A stretch of 64,000 nucleotides of DNA from Calditrichales bacterium (lineage in GTDB: Bacteria > Calditrichota > Calditrichia > Calditrichales > J004), in assembly GCA_015493745.1 (NCBI GenBank), contig WGCN01000216.1:1-64000 (forward strand), written 5' to 3'. A program made the position numbers and the translations under genes. Each line of letters starts with the position of its first letter. Within the stretch, counting starts at the first letter, position 1. The notes under the pieces are model-generated. The model was not told the origin of the DNA and did not search any database. It saw only the letters and a list, made by a program, of their open reading frames with translations. Of the stretch, positions 25,423 to 35,825 are shown one piece after another.

Positions 25423-26583
25423 CTACCTGCTTTTTCCCCGGGCTGAAATGGGCACGATCTGCACAGATTCACCATCGGCGAGATGATAGAAATCATAAAG
25501 ATTAGCCACCACACAGGCATGGTTGGGAGCGATCAGCAGCGGCGAACCGATGGCGATCTCCTCCGGTCGTTCCAGTCCGATAATGCCGTGTTCCTCCGAA
25601 AGCCGTGTCAGCGTACCCTTTACGTTCATGGGTTGTCCATAACCTTTCACCAGATGCATGCCGTGGGCGCCCGTTTCCGTGTTTAAGGCCTTGCTGCCCG
25701 CGTCGCAGACGATTTGTGCCGGGCCGGGCTGCGCTATCACGGTGGCCAAAACATACAAAGCAAGCTGCTCCGCCCGGCAGGAGCCCAGGGCATGTTGAAT
25801 CCGGTCGTAAAAAATATAGTTTCCGGGCCGCACCTCCGTAACGCCTTTATGGCGAATCACCTCTTTGGCCGTTGGTGTTGAACCCACGCTGATTGTAGCA
25901 ATTTCAATGCCGATCTTTTTTAAACGTGCGGCCGCGGCGGTTACCGAGGCCGCTTCGCGGGCGGCAATGTCCTTTATTTCCCTCGGGGATCGCGCGCCGT
26001 AAGCCTGACCGGCATGGGTAAAAACCCCTTCCAAAGTCAGGGCGGGACTTTGGCGGATCAGGCGGGCCACATCCACAAGCAGGTCGCTCTCCGGCTCAAT
26101 GCCACAACGGTGGAAACCGCTGTCTATCTCGATACGCACCTCCAGCGGCGGCCCCGGCGATGAAAGCATCTCTTCCAGCAGGGTAACCTGCCGGGGATGG
26201 TCGATACCGAGGATCAGGCGGGCCCTTTGCCGGACTTTATTCAGCATGGGCGCCTTGGCCTTTTGCGTAAGCTGATTGGCCATGAAAATATCATCAAAAC
26301 CTTCGCCGGCAAACAGCTCCGCCTCGCTCAGCTTGGCCACGGTAAGGCCCCGGGCGCCCAGTTCCCTTTGCCGCCGGGCGAGAACGGGGGCCTTATGGGT
26401 TTTTATATGCGGCCGCAGGGCCACGTGACGGGCATCGGCCGCGGCCTGCATCCCGCGCAGGTTTTTATCCATCCGCGCGGCGTCAATCAGCAGCGCCGGG
26501 GTGGAGATGCTTTCATGCAGCCGGCTAAGAGAGGGGAACGGCATGGTTAAAAAATACCGAGTTTTCTCTTTATCCGCTTCCAT
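25423..26583 (-). CDS. D-threonine aldolase/D-serine dehydratase-like PLP enzyme
   Basis: Up to 386 residues. The alanine-racemase-type barrel starts STPALLIDAARMDKN, with the PLP lysine in RPHIKTHK. The C-terminal domain has the family's metal site (EHGIIGLE and APNHACVVANLYD). Enzymes of this fold act on D-amino acids with a hydroxyl side chain, cleaving D-threonine or deaminating D-serine; the exact activity is not readable. The ATG at 26583 overlaps the upstream gene by 37 bases. A start at 26544 (MPFPSLSRL) would remove the overlap but has a poorer ribosome binding site. Confidence 0.85.
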   Translation of the reverse strand: MEADKEKTRYFLTMPFPSLSRLHESISTPALLIDAARMDKNLRGMQAAADARHVALRPHIKTHKAPVLARRQRELGARGLTVAKLSEAELFAGEGFDDIFMANQLTQKAKAPMLNKVRQRARLILGIDHPRQVTLLEEMLSSPGPPLEVRIEIDSGFHRCGIEPESDLLVDVARLIRQSPALTLEGVFTHAGQAYGARSPREIKDIAAREAASVTAAAARLKKIGIEIATISVGSTPTAKEVIRHKGVTEVRPGNYIFYDRIQHALGSCRAEQLALYVLATVIAQPGPAQIVCDAGSKALNTETGAHGMHLVKGYGQPMNVKGTLTRLSEEHGIIGLERPEEIAIGSPLLIAPNHACVVANLYDFYHLADGESVQIVPISARGKSR

Positions 26584-26999
26584 AAGCCTTCACCCAGAAA
26601 CTGGTTGGCCAGGGTCAGTGTGTTTTGTATGGAAGCCAGCACATCACTGGAACCGGCCCAGTGTTCATAGAGCAGGTCGCTGTCATTGTTGTTGATGAAG
26701 TCGTTGAGAATATAGGCGGCCAGGGCCACATCGTCCAGATAACCGACCGGGCCGAGTATCACCTCCGGTAACAGATCGATGGGGGAAATGAAGTAGGAGA
26801 TGGCCAGAAAAAGCTTGGCCTTTTTATTGTTATCCACCCGCTTATCCAGGGAAAGCCGCACCAGCAGATGAAAAAAGTCGGGAGCCAGCAAAAGAATATC
26901 GCCGTATTGAATATGGTTTCTTTCCAGGTAGTTGGCGATCTTTATCCGTAGCTGCTGATAAAAGTCCGCCTGTTGCTTATTCATCTCTTCATTTTCCAT
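26547..26999 (-). CDS. YkvA family protein (DUF1232)
   Basis: 150 residues. The core FLAISYFISPIDLLPEVILG followed by YLDDVALAAYIL is the DUF1232/YkvA signature, a short hydrophobic hairpin-like segment. The flanking sequence is helical and charged. The function of the family is not known. It lies 9 bases after the DjlA-like gene and overlaps the PLP enzyme frame, so the genes are probably one transcript. Confidence 0.85.
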   Translation of the reverse strand: MENEEMNKQQADFYQQLRIKIANYLERNHIQYGDILLLAPDFFHLLVRLSLDKRVDNNKKAKLFLAISYFISPIDLLPEVILGPVGYLDDVALAAYILNDFINNNDSDLLYEHWAGSSDVLASIQNTLTLANQFLGEGLWKRIKRKLGIF

Positions 27000-27008
27000 G
27001 ATACACCT

Positions 27009-27773
27009 CTAAAAGTTACGTTCACGTTTTATTTGGTCGTAGGCGCTGTTTATTTCAGCCATCTTCTCATTGGCAATTTTTATAAAATCCTCGGGCACGC
27101 CCTTGGCCTGCAGGCGATCCGGGTGATACTCGCGTACCAGTTTGTGGTAGGCCTGTTTAATTTCTTCCGGCGAGGCCCCCCGGTCAACACCTAAAATTTT
27201 ATAGGGGCGGTCATCCTCTTTTACATACAGGGCACGGATATTTTGATACTGCATGTGGTTAAAGCCAAACACGGTGGCCACCTGTTGTAAAAAATTTTCC
27301 TCATTGGGGTGCAGCTCGCCGTCGGCCAGGGCGATTTTAAACAACAATTCCAGCATCATGTCCAGCACCTCGTGCTGGTAGCCGATGAGCTGCTTAAACT
27401 GCAGGGCAATAGCCGTGGCCTCTTCCGGGCTGTTTTTGGCCTCGTTAAAGATACGGGCGATATTGCGCCGCTCATCCGCCTCCAGTCCCAGATCAAAGCT
27501 CAAAAAGCGGTCAAAGGCTTCGATCTCATCCCGTGTAACGCGGCCGTCGGCCTTGGCCATTTTTGCCGCCAGAGAAGCCAGTCCCGTATAAAACAGCACC
27601 TGTCGGTCAAAGGTGTCTTCCACTTCCGGCCAGTCCTCGCCGCTGGGCATATATTGCCGTCGTTTATTATCCGTATCCCAGGCGTGTCCCAAAACCCCGC
27701 CCAATATGGCCCCGATGGGACCTCCCAGTGCAAATCCCAATCCCGCGCCGAGCGCTTTTCCCAAAAATGCCAT
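27009..27773 (-). CDS. DjlA-like co-chaperone (TerB-like plus J domain)
   Basis: 254 residues. The N-terminus is a glycine-rich hydrophobic segment ([19 protein letters not shown]) that may insert in the membrane. Residues about 55-165 form a TerB-like helical domain with acidic metal-type motifs ([17 protein letters not shown] and [10 protein letters not shown]). Residues about 188-254 are a J domain with the catalytic HPD (YHPDRL). This is the DjlA order of domains. J domains stimulate the ATPase of DnaK-type chaperones, here probably at the inner membrane. Confidence 0.93.
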   Translation of the reverse strand: MAFLGKALGAGLGFALGGPIGAILGGVLGHAWDTDNKRRQYMPSGEDWPEVEDTFDRQVLFYTGLASLAAKMAKADGRVTRDEIEAFDRFLSFDLGLEADERRNIARIFNEAKNSPEEATAIALQFKQLIGYQHEVLDMMLELLFKIALADGELHPNEENFLQQVATVFGFNHMQYQNIRALYVKEDDRPYKILGVDRGASPEEIKQAYHKLVREYHPDRLQAKGVPEDFIKIANEKMAEINSAYDQIKRERNF

Positions 27774-27861
27774 TCCCTGATCCTTATTTTTCTTTTGATT
27801 GAATGTTAATAAATTTTAGTTTAAAAACGAATCGCAATATTAATTCTATACTCGCGGGGCC

Positions 27862-28731
27862 ATGAAAGGTTACATCTATTTAACGCTGCTATTCGTCACG
27901 GGCATGTGGGCCGCAAGTCCCCGCCCCACGGATATCTGGGTTGTCCGGGACGCCAGGGCCCTGCAGCTATACGACAAATACCGTCAGCCCGTTCCCCAAA
28001 GCCGCCTGGCTCTTTATCCGCCTTACAGCCCCTGGATGATTGTGGAACGGGATGTTGTGCTGGCCGACGGTTTCTCGCGGGTTAGCCGGGTAACCGATTT
28101 TGATGAAACCTTTTCCATTGCCCTGAACGACTCCGGCAATCCACGACTCCGTTACGGAACATCTTTATTTTTTTTCAGGAATTGTTTTCCGGAAAAGGAC
28201 ACCCTGCGAACGCGCGCCTCCGGCCCGGTGCGCGCCGGGAATATTTCCGCCAACCCCCGGCAGGCCCTGACCGGCGGAGAGTACCTCCCCCCCGGTGAGG
28301 TGATCCGTCTACTGTTTCGATACAAGGGCTATCTTTATGCCTGGCAGTTCAGCCGGCAACGGTATATCTGGATTGCCGGCGCCTCCCGCCGCTATCTTGA
28401 AAAAACAACCCTTGAGTCCCGGCCGCGAAAACGACCCACGCTTTTTATACGTGACCTGAAAAAGCGCGTCCGGGAGTATAATACAAAATACCGCCTTCTG
28501 GCGGAACATCTGCAAAACAAAGGGGCCGCCCCGCGTCCCGTGCCCCGCTGGATACTGATCCGGGAAGAAAAGCTGTGGCGCCTGACCCTGGAAAGACCGG
28601 AACTGGCCGCTCCTTTCCGGCAAACCGTTCGTCTTTTCTTAAAAGAGATGGCCTCCTGGGTGGAAAGCTACGGCTATACCGTAAACAGACAGCCGGCGCA
28701 ACTTATTATCATGGAGCGGCACAGTGGTTAA
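27862..28731 (+). CDS. Exported protein of unknown function
   Basis: 289 residues. A signal peptide (YIYLTLLFVTGMWAAS) leads to a basic, arginine-rich mature protein. A possible small beta barrel or SH3-like stretch lies around residues 150-172 (VIRLLFRYKGYLYAWQF). The C-terminal part is helical (RDLKKRVREYNTKYRLLAEH). No family was recognised. Its end overlaps the GTG start of the next gene by 8 bases, so the two are translated together and may work as a pair at the inner membrane. Confidence 0.65.
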   Translation: MKGYIYLTLLFVTGMWAASPRPTDIWVVRDARALQLYDKYRQPVPQSRLALYPPYSPWMIVERDVVLADGFSRVSRVTDFDETFSIALNDSGNPRLRYGTSLFFFRNCFPEKDTLRTRASGPVRAGNISANPRQALTGGEYLPPGEVIRLLFRYKGYLYAWQFSRQRYIWIAGASRRYLEKTTLESRPRKRPTLFIRDLKKRVREYNTKYRLLAEHLQNKGAAPRPVPRWILIREEKLWRLTLERPELAAPFRQTVRLFLKEMASWVESYGYTVNRQPAQLIIMERHSG

Positions 28732-29839
28732 AATAGCAGCCCGGCACCTGGTTTCCCTGCTGGTGGTCACCCTGATTCTGGGGGCCTTGATCGTCAACCT
28801 GAACCGCCCGCAAGCCGATCCGCGCCAAAAGGCGCTGAATGAGTGGCTGCAACTTTCTTTTCTGCATGCGGACGATCCGGCCGACCGGGTGCTTTTAAAG
28901 GAAATGCTGGACTATTTTGAGCCGGGAAAGGAGGCTGCTCACCGTCAACTGGTGGAGGATCTGGCAGCGGAAAGCAAGCGGCGGCGTCTGGAGATGGCGC
29001 GGGGGGGTACGGAAAAAAAAGTTCTGGATGCTCAAACCGCGGGTCATATCTTATACATGTTTCTCATGTTCACGCTGATTTTTATCTGCGCCCTGCTGAT
29101 CAGCTATTACGGGGCGCTTACCCTGGGCACGCTGCGGTTTATCTATCAACGGCAACAAAAACCCTCCGCTTTCCGGCGTTGGCTTACCGCCCTGCGTGCG
29201 CGTCCCGATCACTGGCAAGCGGAAACGGCCTGGGTTTATGCCCGTTCTTTGTTAAAACCGGGCGTCATCATTGTGGGCCGCTTTTTCGCCTATGCGGTTT
29301 TGTTTTCTCCGGCTTATGTGCTGGCCTATTCCTTTAAAAGCCGCTTTGACTCGGACATGTTTCTTTTTGTTATCCTGCTGGGGGTGATTTCCAACGGCAT
29401 GCTTATCACGTATACCCATAAGTTTTATACCTTTCTTGACAGTGAAAGCCGCAAAGGCTTTGTCGATCTGGCGCGTGTTAAGCAGATGCACGACAGCTAT
29501 GCTTTTAATAAAAAAAACGGAATCTCCCGGAAACAGCTTTTGCACTGGAACAAGCGTTTTCCCGGACATGTCCTGGGTGTTATTTATGAAAATGCCCATT
29601 ATCAGTATACGCAAACCCTGAAGGAACAGGCCGCTTATCTGATCAGCAGCCTGATCATTACCGAAATGGCCCTGAATGTACAGGGGCATCTCAGTTACAG
29701 CATGCTGCAATATCTCTACTACGGGGATTATGCGCCCGTGGCCCTGATTGTATTGTGTCTGTTCTGGCTGGTAAAGTTAACGGAGCTGGTTGTGGATCTG
29801 GTTGCCTTTCGCCGGGATAAAAAGCTGGGCTATAATTAA
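28724..29839 (+). CDS. Inner membrane protein of unknown function
   Basis: 371 residues from GTG at 28724. Hydrophobic helices are seen at about 10-26, 108-132, 185-205, 208-230 and 335-360, with a soluble helical region between the first two and another around 235-310 (QMHDSYAFNKKNGISRKQLL). There is no recognised catalytic motif. The coupled gene upstream encodes an exported protein. The pair is bounded by the divergent DjlA-like unit and a convergent dUTPase gene. Confidence 0.65.
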   Translation: MVKIAARHLVSLLVVTLILGALIVNLNRPQADPRQKALNEWLQLSFLHADDPADRVLLKEMLDYFEPGKEAAHRQLVEDLAAESKRRRLEMARGGTEKKVLDAQTAGHILYMFLMFTLIFICALLISYYGALTLGTLRFIYQRQQKPSAFRRWLTALRARPDHWQAETAWVYARSLLKPGVIIVGRFFAYAVLFSPAYVLAYSFKSRFDSDMFLFVILLGVISNGMLITYTHKFYTFLDSESRKGFVDLARVKQMHDSYAFNKKNGISRKQLLHWNKRFPGHVLGVIYENAHYQYTQTLKEQAAYLISSLIITEMALNVQGHLSYSMLQYLYYGDYAPVALIVLCLFWLVKLTELVVDLVAFRRDKKLGYN

Positions 29840-29935
29840 GGCGGGAAAAGCAGACCTCACAGCGGGAACAGGACTAAAAAGCCCCCGGATAAGATGACAC
29901 CCCTGTTCCGGGTATTGAGGCAAAACTACCCGGGA

Positions 29936-30409
29936 TCAGCCTTTACCTCGCCCGCGCTCCTGTGTCAGCACCTCATCAATCCGGTCGTTATCCTCAACAC
30001 CGTGTTCGTCGGTTTTGTCATATTTACTGCCGTAACCTTTGTTTTGCCGGATTTGATTCAGCTCGTTTTTCTTGGCATACAGTTCGCTCAGTTTTTGCGG
30101 ATCAAGCCCCACCAACTGACACTTGCTGACCCAAAAGTGCAGCTCATCGATCAGCTCGATACGCACATGATCCCAGTTGATGCTGTCCTTGTCTTTCCAC
30201 CATTTCCAGGGCAGCTCCTGTTCCAGTTCAATCGATTCGTGAATTTGGGCCCGGTTATAGTTTAGCAGCCAGGCCACGCGGTTTTTTATGGTCTCCTTGT
30301 CATTACGGCTCTGATCGCACAACTTATCGTAATCCTGACCGTGGCGTTCGCGCAGAATACGTTTGTTCAACTCATATTGTTTTTTAAAAATATCATCCAA
30401 CAGACTCAT
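29936..30409 (-). CDS. dut: All-alpha (dimeric-type) dUTPase
   Basis: 157 residues from ATG at 30409, with GGAGG upstream; the longer frame extends into pncB. The metal-binding acidic motifs of the dimeric dUTPase superfamily are visible: HESIELEQELPWKWWK, then RIELIDELHFWVS, and the C-terminal NKGYGSKYDK followed by EDNDRIDEVL. These enzymes hydrolyse dUTP (and dUDP) to dUMP, keeping uracil out of DNA. The family is common in phages and some bacteria and is unrelated to the trimeric enzyme. It begins 1 base after pncB, so they form one transcript. Confidence 0.85.
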   Translation of the reverse strand: MSLLDDIFKKQYELNKRILRERHGQDYDKLCDQSRNDKETIKNRVAWLLNYNRAQIHESIELEQELPWKWWKDKDSINWDHVRIELIDELHFWVSKCQLVGLDPQKLSELYAKKNELNQIRQNKGYGSKYDKTDEHGVEDNDRIDEVLTQERGRGKG

Positions 30410-30410
30410 G

Positions 30411-31892
30411 TCAGCCTCCGTTTTTTGTATCGTTAAAACCACGGGCCTTAAGTACCAGCCGCGTTTTAAGCTTATGTAAATCTTCTTCCAGCCCCACGGG
30501 ATACTGGTGGGGGTTGACAAAGCGTTTTATCCCTTTGTGAAAATGTTTTAACTGTTGCCGGGCATGCCGGCGAATGCTATGGATATCGGGAACCTGATAG
30601 ACACAACGACCCCGGCGAAAGATGGGTTTTAATAAATCCTCATGTTCAAAGGAAGCGTCAAACTTTTTACGGCGGGTGATATCAAAGGGATCGACGATGA
30701 CCGTTTGCTTGTTGATGCCGCTGATTTCGTCATAGATGGCATCTCCGGCATATTCCCCCTGTTTTTTGTAACGCCGCACCTGCAACATACCGGGATTGGA
30801 TATTTTAACATTCTGTTCGGAAAGCTTAATCTTGTATTCCCATTCTCCTTTTTCCGACTTCAGGGCATTTAATTTGTATACCCCTCCCAGGGCGGGCTGG
30901 TCATAAGCGGTGGCCAGTTTGGTGCCCACGCCCCACACGGTGATGCGCGCACCCTGCGCTTTAAGGGATTGAATGATGTTTTCATCCAGATCGTTACTGG
31001 CGTAAATGCGGCTGTCCCTGAAGCCGGCTTCATCCAGCATGTGCCGGGCCTGAATGCTCAGATAGGCCAGGTCGCCGGAATCGAGGCGGATGCCCATCAG
31101 CTTAAAGCCCTTTTTCTTTAACCGCTTGCCGGTTTCGATGGCTTTTTTTACTCCTTCGAGGGTGTTGTAGGTATCCACCAGGAAAACGCTGTTATCGGGT
31201 AAAACATCGCCATACACATCAAAGGCTTCCTGTTCGCTTTCAAAGGTCATAATCCAGCTATGGGCATGGGTGCCGCGCACGGGAATATCAAACAGGCGTC
31301 CCGCCAGCACATTGGATGTGGCCGAACAACCGCCGATATAAGCCGCGCGACTGACGGCCAGTCCGCCGTCTATGCCATGTGCCCGTCGCAAGCCGAACTC
31401 CAAAACCGGTTCTTCCCCGGCGGCCTGTACCACACGGGAGGATTTGGTGGCAATCAGCGATTGAAAATTAATCAGGTTGAGCAGGGGTGTTTCTATAAGC
31501 TGGCACTGGATGATCGGTCCGCGGACACGCACCAGCGGTTCATAGGGAAAAACAATCGTTCCTTCGGGTATGGCTTCCACATCGCACTCAAAGCGGATGC
31601 CGGCCAGGTATTGCAAAAAGGCATCTTCGAAAAAAGGCCGGCTCTCATCATCCTTCAAACCGGCCAGATACTCCAGGTCGTCGGCATGGAAGGTGAAATC
31701 CTGCAAATATTCTATCACATACTGTAAACCGGCGGCGATGGTATAGCCACCGTTAAAAGGATTGCTGCGGAAATTGAGACTGAAGACACTTTCCAGGTCT
31801 TTCTTTCCGGACTTCCAGAAGCCATAGGCCATGCTCAATTCGTAGAAATCGGTCAGGAGGGAGAGCGACGTTTTGTAGATATCTTTAAGCAT
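30411..31892 (-). CDS. pncB: Nicotinate phosphoribosyltransferase
   Basis: 493 residues, within the normal range for the longer bacterial form. The N-terminus SLLTDFYELSMAYGFWKSG and the motifs FGLRRAHGIDGG, GTHAHSWIM, LVDTYNTLEGV and GIRLDSGDL are those of the family. The enzyme joins nicotinate to PRPP to make nicotinate mononucleotide in NAD salvage. It needs PRPP, which the prs gene at the other end of the window would supply, although the two are not linked. The start ATG at 31892 has GAGGAAAG upstream. Confidence 0.95.
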   Translation of the reverse strand: MLKDIYKTSLSLLTDFYELSMAYGFWKSGKKDLESVFSLNFRSNPFNGGYTIAAGLQYVIEYLQDFTFHADDLEYLAGLKDDESRPFFEDAFLQYLAGIRFECDVEAIPEGTIVFPYEPLVRVRGPIIQCQLIETPLLNLINFQSLIATKSSRVVQAAGEEPVLEFGLRRAHGIDGGLAVSRAAYIGGCSATSNVLAGRLFDIPVRGTHAHSWIMTFESEQEAFDVYGDVLPDNSVFLVDTYNTLEGVKKAIETGKRLKKKGFKLMGIRLDSGDLAYLSIQARHMLDEAGFRDSRIYASNDLDENIIQSLKAQGARITVWGVGTKLATAYDQPALGGVYKLNALKSEKGEWEYKIKLSEQNVKISNPGMLQVRRYKKQGEYAGDAIYDEISGINKQTVIVDPFDITRRKKFDASFEHEDLLKPIFRRGRCVYQVPDIHSIRRHARQQLKHFHKGIKRFVNPHQYPVGLEEDLHKLKTRLVLKARGFNDTKNGG

Positions 31893-31941
31893 ACTTTCCT
31901 CGTGTGGATCGACTGAAAATAACCAAAGGCTCTGTTAATGC

Positions 31942-32226
31942 CAAACAATTTGTTATGCTTTTGTGGTATTTTCGTCAGGCGGACCGCTTAATGTGGAGGC
32001 TCTTGGTAACAGGAGACAAAAGGCGCTTTTTTCTTGTTTGCTGCTTTTTACACAGGCCGGCCGCGGCACGCCGGTGTTCTGTTGGCTCCCGGATGAGGAG
32101 TACCCCGGCTACACCCGCCGTCCGCATAAAATGGCCCTCCCGGCGGAAAAAGGGCCTCACCGGCTGACATTGATTGACGACAGCGGCCATGAACGGCGCC
32201 TCGCCGTTGAGGTGATTAATGAATAA
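31942..32226 (+). pseudogene. Possible remnant of a pbpC (PBP1C) 3' end
   Basis: An open frame after the stop at 31936-31938 contains VFSSGGPLNVEALGNRRQKA, then TPVFCWLPDEEYPGY, HKMALPAEKGPHRLTL and IDDSGHERRLAVEV. This order resembles the small C-terminal domain of penicillin-binding protein 1C (vyW-D-G, then a GxHxLTLxDxxG strand pair). There is no upstream transglycosylase or transpeptidase region and no good start, so it is best read as a left-over gene end. The assignment is by eye and could be wrong. Confidence 0.4.
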
Positions 32227-32536
32227 GATGACGCGTTTTCATGCTTGGGCGCCCCTCCCTTCATTTCCCTTAAGCGGGATGCTTTGACGAAGCCCGTTTA
32301 AAACAGAATGCTGAGCATCAGGCTTTGGCAGGTCAACACATCGTTGTACTCCCGTTCTCCGGGGACTGTTTTGCCATACAGGAAGCAGTGTTGTTGAATA
32401 TCTTCCTCAGAGTACTTTTGATTTATTTAATGTTCGGGTTGGGCTAAATTTTATAAATTTTCGGTTTTCAAAAACCGGATAAAAAAAGGAAAAGGAAAAG
32501 CTGTCTGAAACTAAATCCATCTATTCCCGCAATTCA
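32227..32536. other. Gene-poor stretch with a startless open frame
   Basis: No complete gene is seen. On the minus strand, 32298-32426 is open for 43 codons between stops (containing KYSEEDIQQHCFLYGKTVPG and ending LMLSILF) but has no usable start. It looks like another gene fragment. The rest is AT-rich and leads into the purN promoter. Confidence 0.35.
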
Positions 32537-32565
32537 TTGCGAAAATTCAAGGGTTTTGCTATATT
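32537..32565 (+). promoter_or_regulatory. Sigma-70-type promoter for the purN-mre run
   Basis: TTGCGA (32537-32542) and TATATT (32560-32565) are separated by exactly 17 bases, 27 bases before the purN ATG. An inverted repeat, TTTGCG-CTT-TCGCAAA in effect (about 32564-32578), lies at the expected transcription start and could be an operator. Confidence 0.5.
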
Positions 32566-32591
32566 TGCGCTTTCGCAAAACCAAGGCTGTA

Positions 32592-33218
32592 ATGAAGAAT
32601 ATCGCCGTATTAGCTACCGGGCGTGGTACAAATTTTAAAAGCCTGTGCCGGGCCGGGCTACAGAAACAATTTCCCGGAAAAATAGCCTTGCTTGTCGCCG
32701 GAAGGGAAAATATCGGCGCATTGGATGTTGCGGAGGAGTTCAATATCCCGCGTTATGTGCTCGACCCCAAACACTTCCCCTCACAGGAACAGTACAATAC
32801 AGAGCTGGAAGCGCTTTTATCCCGGTTTGATATCCATTGGATCGCCCTGGCCGGCTGGCTGCGAAAAATAGCTGCGGAACTGATAGAAAAATACCCCAAC
32901 CGGATCGTGAATATTCACCCGGCCCTGTTGCCCTTTTTTGGCGGCAGGGGCATGTATGGCATGCATGTCCACCGCGCGGTGTGGGAAAGCGGCATGCTGG
33001 TCTCCGGCGCCACCGTGCATTTTGTTGATGAGCAGTACGATCATGGAGCCATTATCATGCAGCAATGCGTGGCCCTGAGCCCCGAAGATAAGGCGGATGA
33101 TATCGCCCGGAAAGTGTTACGCGCGGAGCATGAGCTTTTTCCCAAAGCGCTGAAACGTGTTTTAAGTACCCCGTACACGGTAAAGAATAATCGCGTCTAT
33201 TTTAAACCAGGAGCATAG
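32592..33218 (+). CDS. purN: Phosphoribosylglycinamide formyltransferase
   Basis: 208 residues. The start at 32592 gives MKNIAVLATGRGTNFKSL, the family's nucleotide-binding opening; an in-frame upstream ATG lies within the promoter. The catalytic signature is NIHPALLPFFGG (Asn and His), with GATVHFVDEQYDHG supplying the Asp. The enzyme transfers a formyl group from 10-formyl-tetrahydrofolate to GAR, the third step of purine synthesis. The usual HPSLLP appears as HPALLP, a mild change. purH starts directly after the stop codon, so the two are translated together. Confidence 0.95.
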   Translation: MKNIAVLATGRGTNFKSLCRAGLQKQFPGKIALLVAGRENIGALDVAEEFNIPRYVLDPKHFPSQEQYNTELEALLSRFDIHWIALAGWLRKIAAELIEKYPNRIVNIHPALLPFFGGRGMYGMHVHRAVWESGMLVSGATVHFVDEQYDHGAIIMQQCVALSPEDKADDIARKVLRAEHELFPKALKRVLSTPYTVKNNRVYFKPGA

Positions 33219-34754
33219 ATGTCCCGTAAACGCGCCTTAATCAGTTTAAGCGATAAGCAAAACATCGAAGAAGTTGCCCGGGCCCTGATACGGTTCGATT
33301 ATGAAATCATCTCTTCCGGCGGCACCTTTCGTTTCCTTCAGGACTGCGGTATTCCGGTTACCCCCGTTGACGAAGTGACCGGTTTTCCCGAAATACTGGA
33401 CGGACGGGTGAAAACCCTGCACCCGCATATTCACGGCGGCATTCTGGCCCGGCGGGAAGCGGCGCATATGCGGCAACTGGCCCAACATAAAATTGAACTC
33501 ATTTCAACGGTTATCGTTAACCTATATCCCTTTGAAAAAGCCACGGCCCGGGAAGATATAAGTCTGCCGGAAGCAGTGGAACAGATTGATATCGGCGGAC
33601 CAACCCTGTTGCGGGCGGCGGCAAAAAACTTTCATTGGGTAACCGTGTTGAGCGATCCGGATCAGTATCCGGCCTTTCTGGAACAGTTGCAGGCTAACGG
33701 GGGCGACACGGACGAGGCTTTCCGTAAACAATGCGCCGTACGGGTATTTCAAACCCTGGCCCGCTATAACGCCTCGATCGCGGATTATCTGAATGAGGAA
33801 AAAGAATTGCCGCAAACCTATGTGATGAGCGGAATAAAAGAACAGGCCCTGCGCTATGGGGAAAACCCCCACCAGCGGGCAGCCTGGTATAAGGTGGTAA
33901 ACAAATCCTCCCTGGGCGATATCAGACAGCTTCATGGCCGGGAACTCAGCTTTAACAATTTGCTGGATATTCAGGCGGCTTTGAACATCGTCGCCGAGTT
34001 TGAATCGGCGGCCTGCGTGATAATTAAGCACAACAATCCCTGCGGTATCGGCACGGCGGAAAATCTTTCGGAAGCACACAAACTGGCCCGCTCCACCGAC
34101 CCGGTGTCATCCTTCGGGAGCATCATCTCCTTTAACCGCGTTGTGGATGCGGCCCTGGCCGAAGAGCTGGCCTCCTTTTTCACCGAGTGCATTGTCGCGC
34201 CCGGTTTTGAAGAAGACGCTTTGCAGCGTTTGCGCAAAAAAAAGAATCTGCGGCTGTTAACCTTTAATCCGGATCGCTTTTCCATGCCGGAGTGGGATGT
34301 TAAGGTCTTAAGCGGCGGATTTCTGGTGCAGGAGACGGACAGGCGCGGGGACGATGTGCGCCGGGCGCGGGTGGTTACCAAGAGGACGCCGACGGAAGAA
34401 GAATGGCAGGCGCTGGATTTCGCCTGGAAAACGGTACGGCACGTAAAGTCCAACGCCATAGTCTTTACCAACGCCCGGCAAACCCTGGGTATCGGCGCGG
34501 GGCAGATGTCGCGGGTGGATTCCACGGAGATAGCCATAAAAAAAGCACAAAACGCCGCTTTAAGCTTAAAGAATTCCGCCGTCGCATCCGATGCTTTCTT
34601 TCCTTTTAAGGATGGCGTGGAGGCCCTGATTGCGGCGGGAGCCACGGCGGTAATACAGCCCGGCGGTTCCATCCGGGATGAAGAGGTGATCGAAGCGGCG
34701 GATAAGGCGGGAATCACCATGGTTTTTAGCGGATCACGACATTTTAAACATTAA
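33219..34754 (+). CDS. purH: Bifunctional AICAR formyltransferase/IMP cyclohydrolase
   Basis: 511 residues, normal for PurH. The N-terminal cyclohydrolase (about 1-200) shows ALISLSDKQNIEEVA, SSGGTFRFL, EILDGRVKTLHPHIHGGIL and DIGGPTLLRAAAKN. The C-terminal transformylase shows LRYGENPHQRAAWY, the catalytic KHNNPCGIG, and IQPGGSIRDEEVI near the end. It completes purine synthesis to IMP. The gene abuts purN and lies only 18 bases before mreB, so purine and cell-shape genes probably share a transcript. Confidence 0.96.
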   Translation: MSRKRALISLSDKQNIEEVARALIRFDYEIISSGGTFRFLQDCGIPVTPVDEVTGFPEILDGRVKTLHPHIHGGILARREAAHMRQLAQHKIELISTVIVNLYPFEKATAREDISLPEAVEQIDIGGPTLLRAAAKNFHWVTVLSDPDQYPAFLEQLQANGGDTDEAFRKQCAVRVFQTLARYNASIADYLNEEKELPQTYVMSGIKEQALRYGENPHQRAAWYKVVNKSSLGDIRQLHGRELSFNNLLDIQAALNIVAEFESAACVIIKHNNPCGIGTAENLSEAHKLARSTDPVSSFGSIISFNRVVDAALAEELASFFTECIVAPGFEEDALQRLRKKKNLRLLTFNPDRFSMPEWDVKVLSGGFLVQETDRRGDDVRRARVVTKRTPTEEEWQALDFAWKTVRHVKSNAIVFTNARQTLGIGAGQMSRVDSTEIAIKKAQNAALSLKNSAVASDAFFPFKDGVEALIAAGATAVIQPGGSIRDEEVIEAADKAGITMVFSGSRHFKH

Positions 34755-35807
<1,053 letters not shown>

Positions 35808-35825
35808 TAAGATGATGTTGGTTTA

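Noticed and set aside
29865-29935. Inverted repeats GGAACAGG/CCTGTTCC and CCGGGTA/TACCCGG as a terminator
   Set aside because: No T-run follows on either strand and the loop of the first pair is long. They may be chance or a weak structure.
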